Origin: Archegozetes longisetosus
Taxonomy: Eukaryota; Arthropoda; Arachnida; Sarcoptiformes; Trhypochthoniidae
Assembly (NCBI GenBank): GCA_018873245.2
Contig: JAEMBT020000007.1
Location: 372,001 to 436,000, forward strand
Direction of reading: 5' to 3'
DNA: 64,000 nucleotides
The position numbers and the translations under genes are program-made. Position 1 is the stretch's first letter, and each line of letters begins with the position of its first letter. Positions 36,579-48,900 of this stretch are shown here, one piece after another. A model generated the notes under the pieces. It did no database searches, had not been told where the DNA came from, and saw nothing but the letters and a program-made list of their open reading frames with translations.

Positions 36579-39500
36579 GTAAGTTTTGAGATACATCTTT
36601 TAATCACTTTTCACCTCATTATGATTTTAATGTTTTAAAAACTTTTATATTAAAAACACGTTTTAAACAAGATAAATATTTTTTCGGTCACTAGATCGTG
36701 TTCTCTTCAATCAAATTTGTTTAATCTCTGATCAAATAATTTGCGAGCGAATCAAAGTATTTTTTTTTATGATTGACTCATTTTGTTTGTGCCTTTAGTA
36801 CCGATATTCTTCAAATGCACGTGTTTTTGCAGACCAATTATGAAAATTTTTATTTGAAATCTCTTTGGCATGCGAAAAATGAAAAACATAAGTATTGTTT
36901 TAAACAGTTTGAACTAGTATTATATAACTCTTTTACAATCAAGTAGTTTATGCGCACAAAACCTTCAATTTCCCTAAAATACTGGTTAAGGACATATTCC
37001 CTGTTCTTTAAATAACTGATTTCAATACTTTTGTACTTATATGTGAATTTTTCAATAAAAACCATACGCATCATGAAAAACAAATATGAAACAAGTTTTT
37101 TTCGCATTGATTATTAGACCAATAAGCGCCTGAAGCGTTATTCACTATAAAAGGCTAATGCGGTGAAAGTTTTCCGTTTCATTTCTATCTTAGTTGTAGT
37201 TTATATTTCATTCGATAGATTAGATTTTAAATGATTATTGTCCGTTATTTCTTGAGAAAAAAACTAGATCGTTCTCAATATTATTAATTGAAATATTTCT
37301 TAGAAGGAAAAGTTGAGGTATTATTACACAAAACTTACATTAACTTTGACTAACCCTTAAATTTCAACACTAAATGAATTGGATGTCAAACTGAAACAAT
37401 GACTTAATGTATTTCTTTAACTAATTTTATTGAACTGACGTACGAATGGAAAATAAAACAAAAGTTAAAATCAAATGTTATGCTCAAAACTTCTCTAGCT
37501 AAGTTTTTTATTTGAAAACCTTCCCAATAAAAGGTATAGTTTTGAATAGGTTCAAAAGGACTATATTGAGTTTGTAAGCCGGTAGATACTGAGGAATCAT
37601 GAGTTCCTTCAACTTCAATCAAAAGCTTAGGTCAAGAGTAATCTGGCAGAAACAAATGTTGATTCTGCTTAAACAAATTAAATTTATTTAAATTACATAG
37701 TTTTCTTATAACTTAGTAGACTATCAATACAATAGTGGCAATTTTGAACTAGCTCAGTTTTAGCACAAAACCTATGGAAGCAACTTTGTCCCCGTTACTC
37801 AAAATATTCTAGCTTTGCCGCGAAGTATATTTAACTTCAATCAATTAAAGGAACATTTTCATCTACTTTTCTATAGAGCGAAGATTAGAAGAATCTCATC
37901 TCCTAAGTATGAACACAGCGAATAGTTCGAATACATGTACTTTCTTTACTTTTTAAATTGAAATTTTTTAGATTAAATTGAAATCTGGAAAACAAATGAG
38001 TAACTCAATTCTTTATCTATGAATGTTTTAAAAGCTAAAAGAGTTGTTTCCAAGAATCAATGCAATAAAAGCAAGCTTTAAAAGGACTCCGATATTTGAG
38101 TAAGGTTACTAATAGGTAGTTCGTATTCAGGTATTCAAATAGTTAACAGAGACTCGAGCCCACGGCTTCATTTATTTTTAGACACATGCTTTAAATAAGT
38201 CACTAATTACCTGATAACTCATTCAACTATTTATAAATTTCTTACAACAAATAGCAGTTCGTTATAAATTATAATAAATAGCAGACAATAGGTATAAGAT
38301 GTCATTAATTGTGGAAAAATGAAAACTATTAAAGTATTGTTCATTGTTCCCAACTATTACTATCAACTGAGATCTGTTTACATGAGAAATAATACAGTAA
38401 TCAGTATTTATCGTATCTCATTTCAAAATATGTTTCTTTATAGTTGAGCTAAATTTGTCCTCAAACCCAAACCCACAGATAAATTATATTTATAATTCAA
38501 GGACAAGATCAGTAATTAAGCGAATAAATAATTAATCAAAACTATTTGAGTGGTCGCTATATTTTTTCTATTGTTCTAACATTTTTGTGGCACACCTTTA
38601 CATAACTTAAGATAACAATTCTTAAAACATATTGCAAAACATTTAAAGGATAATCCTCTAATTCAAATTTTGTTTCAGACAGTAATTTGAATAACAATCA
38701 ACTAAAAAGTGTAACAGACGATTAACTTATTCATAATTGAAGACATGAATAGTATTTTATTTGCTTTGTAATTATAGACCACTCTGTTGTACTTAATTGT
38801 TTCATTACTTATTCAGTTATCCTAAATGTTATTTAGTTCAAGAGCACATTTTATGACATATCACTTTTAAAGATGGTTTAACAATCACTCTCGTGTTAAC
38901 GATCAAGTTAGTTAGAGATGAGTCCTTTTTTGGAGAACAGCTCGACTACAGGAAGTAATAGTTTGAATTTTTTTGTGTAAATTTTAGAATATTGAACAGA
39001 CTGTAAAATAAGTCCTAAATTCAAGTTTGTAACAAGGCTGCAAATATGAGGGATGAGACTAGGTTCACATCCTATCAAAATCTTGCATCGTTTTATTAGC
39101 GAAATTTATCCCAACAAATGCTCACTAACTATGCATCGCATTTTTGAATAGCTGGTTGCACTTGCGTGCAAGCTAAACATTCGTTAAGCTCTTCAATAAC
39201 GGAATACCCCTTTTCTAGTTCTGTTAATAAGTAAAATACTACAGTTTTAAACTTTTTAGTCAATTTTCTGTCTATCAGAGTTTATAAGCAAGATTGCTTA
39301 AGAAATATCGAACTATAAAAACCTAAGCAACGAATTACCTTAAATCCCTAATTAGGTTGATGAAGATCACGTTCAGAGATAAACTTTGAGTAAGATTTTT
39401 CTATTGAACATCCAAGCCATTAGATATAATTGTTCAAAACTTTCTCCACATTCAGTTTAGTGTTCAAACTGTAAACTAAGGACTCAAATAAGATTGAAAT

Positions 39501-41702
39501 TAGCGCTCAAAATATGAGACTTGTTGTTGACTTTATATTAGTTATTCGAATAAGTAAATATTGCATCAATAAAAATAAAACTAAAGTGATTATTCGGTTC
39601 AATTTTACTTTGCATTTAAGTTTTATGAATTTACTTAGACTATCAAAAACTACTTGAGCATTATGAGTTTGAACAATGGATCACTTTGAAATATCCTAAC
39701 GTTTAATTGAAGTGAAAATTTGTAAAGATTGCAAAACTTGATTTTACAGTTATGTCAACAGTTAAATGTAATAAACGAAGATTTTAGCCCATCAGTTACA
39801 GCAAGATGCGACCGCGGTGTCATGTATATAAATGTAGTCACTTTACAACCTTTTCATGGAGTAGTCCATACGAGTGACTACCGAAGAGCTCCATGTCTTG
39901 AGTACGGAAATGGAGGCTTTAATACAACATTAAAAGTTAGTTTATTGGCCGATGAAGACGATGAAATATATTGTGGAATTCATAAATATAAGGTATATAA
40001 AAATCTAGTTGTACAATATTTGTGCATCTTATAGAAAAAAACTGATTGCTTCAAATTATGATTAAAGGGCGAAAGATCTGTATCGTTGGCTGTCAGGGCA
40101 CACAAGTCACTCGAGTTATCTGAGGATAAATTCTATTTCTTGACATGCGAACAATCGAATTATAAGAATGTGAGGTTAGTCTGAATTAAAAATGAAATCA
40201 AATTTAGTTGAACATAAGTGAAAAGCTTCAAATCATAAGTAACTCAATAATGAAAATCTAGAAAACCATTTTAAAAATATCTATCTTTTAGAGGAGGGAC
40301 ATATCGAGTGACCATCAAGTTATCAGATATGACGACTGGCCAGAAAGTCACGCGCGTAGTTCACGGAAATCCCTACGTATTACGTGCTGAATTAACTCCC
40401 TATGACAGTTAAGTCTCGATCTCTATTTAATCTTACAGTTAACTGATAATCTATCAATACTTCACTTTAGGTATAACATCGCTACGTTTAAGGCATTGCT
40501 TTGTCTTCTCCTCAGACACCGATCACGAGGAACTAATCGATGAGTTCGGATGTCCCGCAAAGTCTTCGCTAATATCTCAAATTTCATACAACAGTTCAAA
40601 TATAGCCGAAGCCATGATATATGAAATGTTCAAATTTGCTGACTCGGCAAAACTGCACATTCAATGCGATGCCATTCTATGTCGGGGTGGATGTCAAGAA
40701 CCGAAATGTGACTCGCAATCAATTAAAGGCAGAGATCTGGCGCTCGATGGATACTCACAATTGTCTGCTTCGACTACAGTTTATGTTTTCGAGCCTTCGG
40801 ATGAAGCATGTAAGCATTTGACTCAAATATCGCAATAAAAAATTGTTTTATAGACAAAAACTAAACTTTTCTTAAATTGTTGACTAAAATCAGTGACTTT
40901 AGCGAATTTGATGGACTGCACAGAATGGCGTTTTCCATGGCTTATAACTCTTTGCATATGTTTAGCTGTCTTGCTATTACTGATGTTATTGTTGAACATG
41001 TTTATGTGTTCGTCACTTACCTGCAGATGCATTAAAACTGAGGTAATTTTGATAAACTATTACTAATAGTTTGTATTTTGTCAGTCAATTTTTCTTATTT
41101 CATCGTTAAATCTAAATTAGTCTAAATGATCTGAAAATATCATAAATAGGAGTAAGAATTTGACAATTTTGTAAATCAACCTTTTCTGCAGTTATTAGAT
41201 TTTGTTGTTTACAAAATTGTGATACTTTTAGAATATCCTTAATTTTCAATAAACAGTGGTTCAATTGATTCCAAGTTAAAGAAAAGATAAATAAATCTGT
41301 AAAGTTTAAAATAAGTCATTTTAAGATAATCAAGTTTCAAATATTTAGCAATAATTATGAAAAATTTTGGTTTAATAGATTGTAGAGAAGGAACCGTCAG
41401 AGATCGAAGAGTACGACCCGTACAGAGTTGACTGGACAGCGCCCAACTCTCATTATGGATCTCGAATGTCACTCAACAAACCTGGTTATAATGAATCGAC
41501 TCTTAAATCACACAAATCCCATCATTCGGGTTATGACAACGATCACTACGTACCTGAACAACACTACAGCACTCTTCAACACTCGAGACCACAATCCAGA
41601 TATTCGACACATTCTCTGAAATCTCAGAAATCACATAAACCACCTAAAACTACAGAAATTGATTATTCGAATCATAATCCTTATAATCATCCTAGACGTT
41701 AG
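36501..41702 (+). CDS. cuticlin-like ZP-domain transmembrane protein, 7 exons, complete
   Basis: Exons 36501-36578, 39750-39992, 40068-40174, 40292-40407, 40471-40809, 40894-41042 and 41379-41702 join without phase conflict to 451 codons plus stop. Residues 1-26 are a signal peptide. Residues 28 to about 290 form a ZP domain with cysteines at 28, 46, 75, 101 and 134 and a Cys-rich ZP-C block ('LRHCFVF', 'IQCDAILCRGGC'). Residues about 309-333 are one membrane helix. The cytoplasmic tail of about 110 residues carries 'EEYDPYR' and 'HYGSRMSL', which I recall from arthropod cuticlin-like ZP proteins, then a His/Ser/Lys-rich end. ZP proteins polymerise in the apical extracellular matrix and shape cuticle. 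I see no classical RxxR furin site before the helix. The exact paralogue is not assigned. Confidence 0.9.
36579..39749. other. ZP gene intron 1
   Basis: A 3.2-kb intron separating the signal-peptide exon from the ZP domain. I see nothing else in it. Its length suggests it could harbour regulatory elements. Confidence 0.6.
39750..39992 (+). CDS. ZP gene exon 2: ZP-N
   Basis: A 243-nt, phase-0 exon between ATTTTACAG and GTATAT. It encodes residues 27-107 with 'PSVTARCDRGVMYINV', 'APCLEYGNGGFNTTLKVSL' and 'EDDEIYCGI'. This is the N-terminal ZP subdomain with its four spaced cysteines. Confidence 0.93.
40068..40174 (+). CDS. ZP gene exon 3
   Basis: A 107-nt exon between ATTAAAG and GTTAGT, encoding 'GERSVSLAVRAHKSLEL', then 'KFYFLTCEQSNYKNVR'. 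The Phe/Leu-Thr-Cys motif closes ZP-N. It ends in phase 2 and joins exon 4 through a split Arg codon. Confidence 0.9.
40292..40407 (+). CDS. ZP gene exon 4: ZP-N/ZP-C linker
   Basis: A 116-nt exon between CTTTTAG and GTTAAG. It encodes 'GGTYRVTIKLSDMTTGQKV', then 'RVVHGNPYVLRAELTPYDS', the linker entering ZP-C. It ends in phase 1. Confidence 0.9.
40471..40809 (+). CDS. ZP gene exon 5: ZP-C
   Basis: A 339-nt exon between CACTTTAG and GTAAGC. It carries the C-terminal ZP subdomain: 'LRHCFVFSSDTDHEEL', 'DEFGCPAK', 'EMFKFADSAKLHIQCDAI' and 'CRGGCQEPKCDS'. The 'FKFADSAKLHIQCDA' block is a typical ZP-C strand. It ends in phase 1. Confidence 0.93.
40894..41042 (+). CDS. ZP gene exon 6: membrane helix
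   Basis: A 149-nt exon between AAAATCAG and GTAATT. It encodes residues 295-344: a short juxtamembrane stretch 'MDCTEWRFPW', a hydrophobic run rich in Leu, and a Cys/Arg-rich cytosolic edge ('SSLTCRCIKTE') that orients the C-terminus into the cytoplasm. Confidence 0.9.
41379..41702 (+). CDS. ZP gene exon 7: cytoplasmic tail and stop
   Basis: A 324-nt last exon after TTTAATAG. It starts 'IVEKEPSEIEEYDPYRVDW', includes 'SHYGSRMSL', and ends in a His-, Ser- and Lys-rich segment with 'NPYNHPRR' before TAG at 41700. The charged 'EEYDPYR...YGSRxSL' element is conserved among arthropod ZP proteins as I recall them, so it probably binds a cytoplasmic partner. Confidence 0.92.
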   Translation: MVEKEPSEIEEYDPYRVDWTAPNSHYGSRMSLNKPGYNESTLKSHKSHHSGYDNDHYVPEQHYSTLQHSRPQSRYSTHSLKSQKSHKPPKTTEIDYSNHNPYNHPRR

Positions 41703-41829
41703 TTTTTTAAAGTTGCGTCAATTTTTAGTTTTATAAAATATTAGTTCCATAGTTTAACTATCTTTTACCTAATAGTTTTCATAAGATTTTTACTCGAAAA
41801 AATGAATCGAATAGGTTTCAAGTTATAGT

Positions 41830-41874
41830 AATAAATTGAATCACTCATATATTAATTGACATATTAGCAATAAA
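41830..41874 (+). terminator. candidate poly(A) signals of the ZP gene
   Basis: AATAAA occurs at 41830-41835 and again at 41869-41874, 128 and 167 nt after the stop codon. Either could be used. No experimental 3' end is available. Confidence 0.5.
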
Positions 41875-42098
41875 ATTAAGTCTAAGCTCAAAAATTGTAT
41901 TTAATGCAAAAAAAGAAGATACAATCTTTCGTTGAAGACTGTATGCCATCGAATTTACTATTGAAAATAGCATTCGCCAAAAATAGTTGTTGGTATCTAA
42001 TTATAAATAAATAACACAAATAATACAGTACCTAAACATGAACGTGACTTACAAAAATAGTCTATTTTTCTAAGATTAAATCTGAATGCATGAGATTG

Positions 42099-42104
42099 TT
42101 TATT
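42099..42104 (-). terminator. candidate poly(A) signal of the harmonin-like gene
   Basis: AATAAA on the minus strand, about 475 nt past the stop codon at 42579. Other A-rich variants lie closer, so the choice is uncertain. Confidence 0.35.
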
Positions 42105-42578
42105 CGCAGCAAAGTTTGAGCACTATGTTTTCATAATTAGATATTTAATACTCAACAATAAGCTTTCGTCAGTTGTTGCGAATATCACTTTAAAAATATA
42201 TAATAGACAAACATTTTGCTTTCAAGTAATTTGGTCCCGAACAAAGAGAAAATAATAATGAATTGATCACGAATCACTTAGCTGTATTTAAAGACAGCAC
42301 TTCTTACTACGACAAAGCTCTATCTAAATGGTTTAGATTTCAATTCAAATCAACGACTATTAAGTGAGAATTTTTTAATCAAGTTCATAAATTACAAGAC
42401 CAAGAGTAATAGACAATCATGTGTATATTAAGTGACTTTTTAAAGGTGAAAAATATTAATACAATTTTATATGAATTGTTTTACAAGAATATTAATTTAA
42501 GTCATTAGATATCAATATCTGAATACAAAACATAATTAAATACAATATTTTACAAGTTATTGAGAAATGTAAATTGAA

Positions 42579-42973
42579 TTACTGTTTAGTAGATATAACT
42601 TTTATAGTGATTTGTGGATTAGACTTCTCTGTATTAGTCTTATTATTGCTATCAGTTATAGAATATTGTTGGGTGTCATCTCTCCGCACTTGAATAACGC
42701 TTCGATGTGTTTGCGGAACGAATCGGTTATTAAATGAGCTATTATTATAAGTTCCGATCGACACAACGGGACCCGTTTGTGATAATGACTTTGTAGTCTT
42801 TGCGGGAACTGCTGGTGGAGTTTTAGTGGTTGTGCTACTCGTTGGCAACGACTTGGACTCTTTTAACGAATCTTTAACTACGTTTTGGTTATCGGTTTGC
42901 GAGACTTGAGACAAGTTATCATTCTCTCCGAACATACGTCTGTGAGCTCTTCGAAACTCTTCCATTAATAGTT
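42579..42973 (-). CDS. harmonin-like exon: C-terminal tail and stop
   Basis: The last coding exon follows GTTAACAG. It starts 'ELLMEEFRRAHRRMFGENDN' and continues in a Ser/Thr/Asn-rich, Pro-containing tail ('KTPPAVPAKTTKSL') ending 'ITIKVISTKQ' before TAA. The end is not an obvious class I PDZ ligand. A third PDZ, present in vertebrate harmonin a and b isoforms, is absent. Confidence 0.88.
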
Positions 42974-45900
42974 CTGTTAAAGAAAATAATTGACAAAATT
43001 AAGTCTCCAAAATGACGATCTTTTGAAGTGAAGATTCAATCTAAATCAATTTTCATTTTAATTCAAACATCTTTTGGCAGTTAACTAAAGTAAGAAACGT
43101 GTGAACACAGGTTTATATTAAGGCTAAAATTTTATAAAATGTTTGCTCAGTATGTAAAAAAGTTGTATTTAAAAGAGAGTTTCAATAGTGATAGAAATGG
43201 AAATAAGATGATTTTGCTTGATACCATGTTGTTTATGTTTTTCACTTATATCACATTTGATCGGATTGACTAATTTCTTATTTTGTTCCGGTTTCGCATT
43301 AGTATCATTAACGCTGTCGTTATTCTTTACGATATTTTTATTATTTGTTCGATGAGCACCATTAACAGGTCTTAAATTTCTCTTTCCGTGGTCACCGAGC
43401 ATTTTAATTTCCTCGAGAAAACTAATTGATTGAGAACCTGAAGAACTCGCGGACGCTGAACTAATACTGCAATTCGATAGAGAATTACACTCATCTAATT
43501 GTTTACGTCTTTCCAACTCTTTCCTAATGATAAGTAGTAAAAATGCAATTAATAGCAAAAAACAACGATTAAGTCATAATAAACTTAAGATTACTTTTCC
43601 ATTTCCAATTTTTGCATTTCTAACTTCAACTTTTGTTGTTGTTCTTCTAGTTTTCTTCTTTCATCTGCAAGTCTTTCTTCTTCTTGTTTTACTTTCTCTA
43701 ATATTTTGATCGCAGAGTCGTTTAAATTATTATTACTAACAGTATTTTGAACACTCGCGGCGTCACTCGCTTCTATTTCCGATATCGAAAAGTCGTTATC
43801 AGAAAAGTTACAATTTTTTCCAATAGAACCCGAACTCGATTCCGAACAATTAGAACTCGAAGACAACATCCTTGAGTGTGCGTTTTGATGGACTATTGCC
43901 TTCACTTTTTTCTTTTGAATACTATTATAATTGAAACAAAAATAAATGAATTAGTCTAGTTGTTTATTTTGCACTTAATTTGATTGATATTTCATTCATA
44001 CTACTCGTTCAATACTATTTGTTTGAAAAGTTAAAAATAGACTGTTTCAAACGTCAACTTATCACTGAATAAATCTCTTTATTGTACTGATCCGCATCAA
44101 TAGTGAGTCATTGATTATTGAAGATCAATGATTATTGATCAAGAAATTTGATTATTGTTTTTCAAGTTTTAACTAATTAATAGATGCAAAAGAAATTTTT
44201 GCTTTCACAAGTCTTTAGTTTTACAAATAAAAAGCATTGAGGTATTCGTATTTCGGACTTTAAGCTTGAGCTGACCCATTACTGTACTGGCATCTATGAA
44301 CTGCTCAGTCTTATTCATAGTAAGATAATTGAATTGAAAATCATTTTGAGCATCAAAGAGAAAATCGCTCACGAATACTAACCAATTCTCTCCGTTACTG
44401 ATATTCTTATTTTCATTGAAGTAGTTCCTATTATTCTTACAGATGCCGAATAAGTGTTTTCCTGCGCCCTTCCTCACAGTCAATGTCATGGATGGCAGTG
44501 ATTTTAATTTAGAGATCGCGTCACTAAAATCCATTTGTGAAACATTAACGCCATTCACTTGTATTATTTGATCGCCAACTTCTAGGCCACTTTTTTCTGC
44601 GATTTCACCTAACTTCACGCTTTGAACGAAAATACCTGTCAATCGAATAAAAAATTGAATAAAAAATGTGAACACTACTAATTTCTCTAATTTTCAATAC
44701 CAGGATTGTTGAGTGGTCCTTTAACTACAGAACATCCTAAAGATTTTCCCTTTAGGTCAATATAAATATTTGCTTCTAAAAAGTCGTGCTCACTATCGCT
44801 ATGGCTATCAGATGACGTCCAAGCAGGAGATGGAGAACTACTAAGTGATGGTGAAGTCGATGGCGCCAACAATTTCCACGTCAGAATATCATTGGCACGA
44901 TCTTTGACGGGAACCATCCCAACTGATTTAACTTTAAGTGTTACCTTCGAAGAAGACTTGACTAAAGCGATGACTTCGTCGTGGATGGCGTGCTCTAATG
45001 AAAAACCATTAATTCGTACGATCTGGTCTCCAGCCTGTCATTTGAGAAAACCGTTTTCTTAGTAAAATTCAATTTGTAATTAATCAAGTTGCGAATGAGT
45101 GACACATTTTTACGAATAAAATGCCACAAACTAACAAAATCATTTGGGTTTTAGGAAATGATGTCAATTTTCTAAACTTATTATTCTGTTGCAGATCTCT
45201 AATTCAATTATGACAAAAAATTGAAGTCACAATAGCTTTTGGAAAAGTCATTCAAAATAACTGTTCGGTAAAAGAATTCATTTATTTTTCGAGACAATTC
45301 AAATAAATTATTCAAAACAATAGCCGAATAAGCACTAAATAATTGGCGAATCGTATTGAAAAATATAGTTCACTAAACCTTTTATTATGTAATACAAGAT
45401 AAACGTCTGGCACACAATTAAACGTGAACTTAAAATAATCAGACTTTTGTGCAATTTTTTTGCTCTCTATTTACGATTTACCACATCGTTAACATTAATC
45501 ATTGACTGGCGTTTAAACCAGTTTTAGAGATTCTGCAACTTTTTTCATTCAATACTTCTCTTCTTAAGTGGCATTTCGATCGCTTCCAAAACTAAAATTG
45601 TAACAAAGAAAAGTTTCTTAAAGTTCAAGTTTGGAGAACAATACATATCCGATTGGTTTGAACGAAACCAAAGCCAAAAACAGTCTTAAAACTCATTAAC
45701 TGTGTGTTAAATAAGAGTCTTCATAATGAAAACGACATGAAACATAATATGATTTGGCTGTTAGATAACCCGTCGTGTTATGAAAATAGTAAATTAAGGT
45801 CAAAGTTCTAGCTCTGACACAGAATAGATGAGTGATCTCGAATAAAGACAGACTATTTTTCAGACTAATATTGATTATGATAGCTATTATCGATAAACTG

Positions 45901-48900
45901 TAACAGTTGTATTCAAATTAATTAAAAGTAAGAGAACTCACAACTTATTCCCCCCTTTTATGATATGTTTTGAATTAACCCTATTTTGTATTATTGATGA
46001 ACTGATTAATGAAAAAGAAATCGATTGATCCATTTTCCTCAACGCAAAGATAATGAATCAATAGCTACCTGAAAAGTTGTCAATATAATTAAGCGATAGT
46101 AGTTCAAAATTTTGATTAAGTTTGACCCTCAAACTAATTAGAATGTGGAATAAGATAAGAACAGATACTTAAGGCAACCCTCACTCATTGAGAAATCAAT
46201 TTTTAAAAATGAAGTGTCTGCTTTTCCGAAAAAGTTAATATTTACAGCACTTTAAAATAAGAAAGTATTACGGACGAAATATCGCAACTTTACTCTCAAG
46301 TTTGCCATTAAACTGCTTTTAGCTTTTCAAGTAGTTTTTTGTTAGTTTTGGTAAAAATATTTGCGGTTTAAATTATAGTCTTGTTTTCGGTATGAAAAAC
46401 ACTAAGCGATTAGTTTGAATCTGAACTGTAATCTAAGTTCGACGGAGGGTATAAATAATCGACTCGATCCCTCGAGTCTGGCATATTTGGTGTTGTATTT
46501 AAATTATACTTTGCGGGCGATATTCAATAGTCTCATCTCTTGAAGATCATTAGCGATAATAGTCATTTAAAAGTTTATCAAAAGAGTTCATCGTTTCAAA
46601 CGAAAACAACGATCCTTAGAACGACTTTCAACATAACTATGAAAGCCCTTTACAATGTTTCTCAATATTTAAATTGGTTTCTAAATTGAGAACAAATCTT
46701 AATTAAGACTCAATTGAAATACATATTATTTGCAAACAGTTAATCACTTTAATGTAAGAGATTCGAGACACGAAACTTCTATTACTAGTATTTACCTGAA
46801 AAATGAGTTCACTGTACAAACTCAATATATACAACAAATACCTTTTAATGAACTGTTCATCTAAAGTTGTTTGTAATCGATAACTATTTATAACTAATTG
46901 TGTTTAGGAACAATTCAATCACAGATTTAAGAGCACAAAATGAATAATCGATCGAATACAAAGTTTCAATACACGTTTAGGCTCTCGCAAAAATCAGATT
47001 AAAGCTAAATAATTGAAATATCAATAAAATAATATGTAAACTGTTTGCGGAATCATTGAATCGAGCTTTTTTTTCTGATCATCCTATTTGTTTTTATGCG
47101 CTATTTTCCTATTTATAAGCCATACGCTCAAAAACAAAAACACATTTTTGCGAATGCAATCAAAATTGTAATAGAAAATTGCAAGTACAATAGTCTTTAT
47201 TATTTTAGTTTAGTTTGAGGATATTTTTTCTTTCCATATAGATGTTCATAGAAGAATAATAAATATTTTCTCAACTCCAATAAAAGTAATCTGAAGTATT
47301 GTTATCTGTTTGAGATCTGTTTGAGACGATATGTAGGCGTTCGAACCTATTTTAAATTTTATACAAACTGAGTCAGACTTGACTAACATTATTTTATGGG
47401 CTAACAAATTGCTCACAACCTTAAAAGCTGCGAATATCCTATATTCGGGTTTTGCTGATGATTGCATCCGAAGCCAAACACGCTAAGCATACCTAAAAGG
47501 TCAGATCAGATAAGGTCTTAATCTCTTTTAGTGACACTGAGACGCAAAAATTAGCCTTAAATGCTAGCAGATAATAAACGAGGATTTTGTAGAGTAAGTC
47601 TTTCTTTTTTGTTCAGGTTAATCATCAGTGCTAGTCATCAATCTGTTCAATTTGAACTTTTTACAGCGTGACAAAATGTCAAGTGTATGAAAATTTGTCG
47701 TTAGGACGGCTTTCAATATTTGAATCTGGACGACATGTGTCGATATTTTTTATTAGTCATTTGATATCAAAATCGGCCAAACCTTAGATTAAAAATGAAA
47801 TCCGATCAATTTTGAACATTGCATGAGATCTCTAGAAGGGCTGCTAATTTTGTATTTAAGAAACATCTCTATCATTGTGCAGTATTCCCGGATCTCAAGA
47901 GATTAATTTAAGAGCAATAGTGAGCAACGATCACAATCCGAAAAATTATCTGTGAATCAGAGCTTTTTTCCAAGATACGCGCTAAAACTATGCTATGCTA
48001 TGAATATTAAACCAACCATAAATCAGTGCATTAGATATTCATTTGGATAATGAATCGTCTGCTGATTTGTTAAACATGTATTGTTCAATTTGAATACGAT
48101 TCAAAAATCAAAACTATCGCACTTTTGAAGATTTTATGTAAAACTGATATAATTTGAGAACAATGCGGATAAGTCGTAAACAACTGAATGCGAGTTCTAG
48201 CTATCTCTTCAATGATGTTCTCCATGACATTAATTACATATTTGCTAAACAATCAATCTTTCAGTAAGTAATCAAATACAAGAATTGCTGGAATATTATT
48301 AAGATATTGCTTAATCCTATCCGTGAAAATGTCATCAAAACTGTAATTAGCATTAATTTTGATAAATTTCGTATTAACGGTTAGTTACTTCAAACCTTAT
48401 TTATTAATAATTATGTCTCGAAACAATTAGCTGTAAGGATGAGCTCATAGCGCAAAAACACTTCAGTTTGATCTGAAAGATTCTCAATTTTAAATTATAT
48501 GATCTAAAGCTGTGCTCATTGACATCATTAAAGATAGAAATAGTTATGATTCCTATTACTTATTGGTGTTAACATTTAAGTTAAACATTAAGTCAGATTC
48601 GCCTTAAAATGCGATATGTCTCATAAAACGAAATATTGAGTTCAGTCTAACCTGTAGTCCCTGTTTGGCGGCTTCCGAACCAGGATGAACTTCCGACACA
48701 AAAATACCGGTGCCATGTTCCCAACCTAGCATGAGATTAATTATTTAATTTATTATTTAGAACAATATTTACATTAAGATGTATCAACTTTTCTATTTCT
48801 AAGATAGTAAATTGGTCTTTAATCGTAATAATTTGTCAATTGAAACAACGTATTCGTTGCATTTAGCAAAAACTGTAATAATCTCTAAACTGTAATAGCG

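Larger units (their letters stand above)
41703..42578. other. convergent intergenic region
   Basis: 876 bp between the stop codons of the ZP and harmonin-like genes. It holds the 3' untranslated regions of both and their candidate poly(A) signals. The untranslated regions may come close or overlap. Confidence 0.7.

Noticed and set aside
40621..40821. 66-codon plus-strand frame over ZP exon 5
   Set aside because: Shadow of the real ZP-C frame.
43527..43709. 60-codon plus-strand frame rich in Phe, Val and Leu
   Set aside because: Antisense of the charged coiled-coil exon.
47330..47350. T-arm-like sequence GGTTCGAAC suggesting a tRNA
   Set aside because: No matching acceptor, D or anticodon arms could be paired around it.
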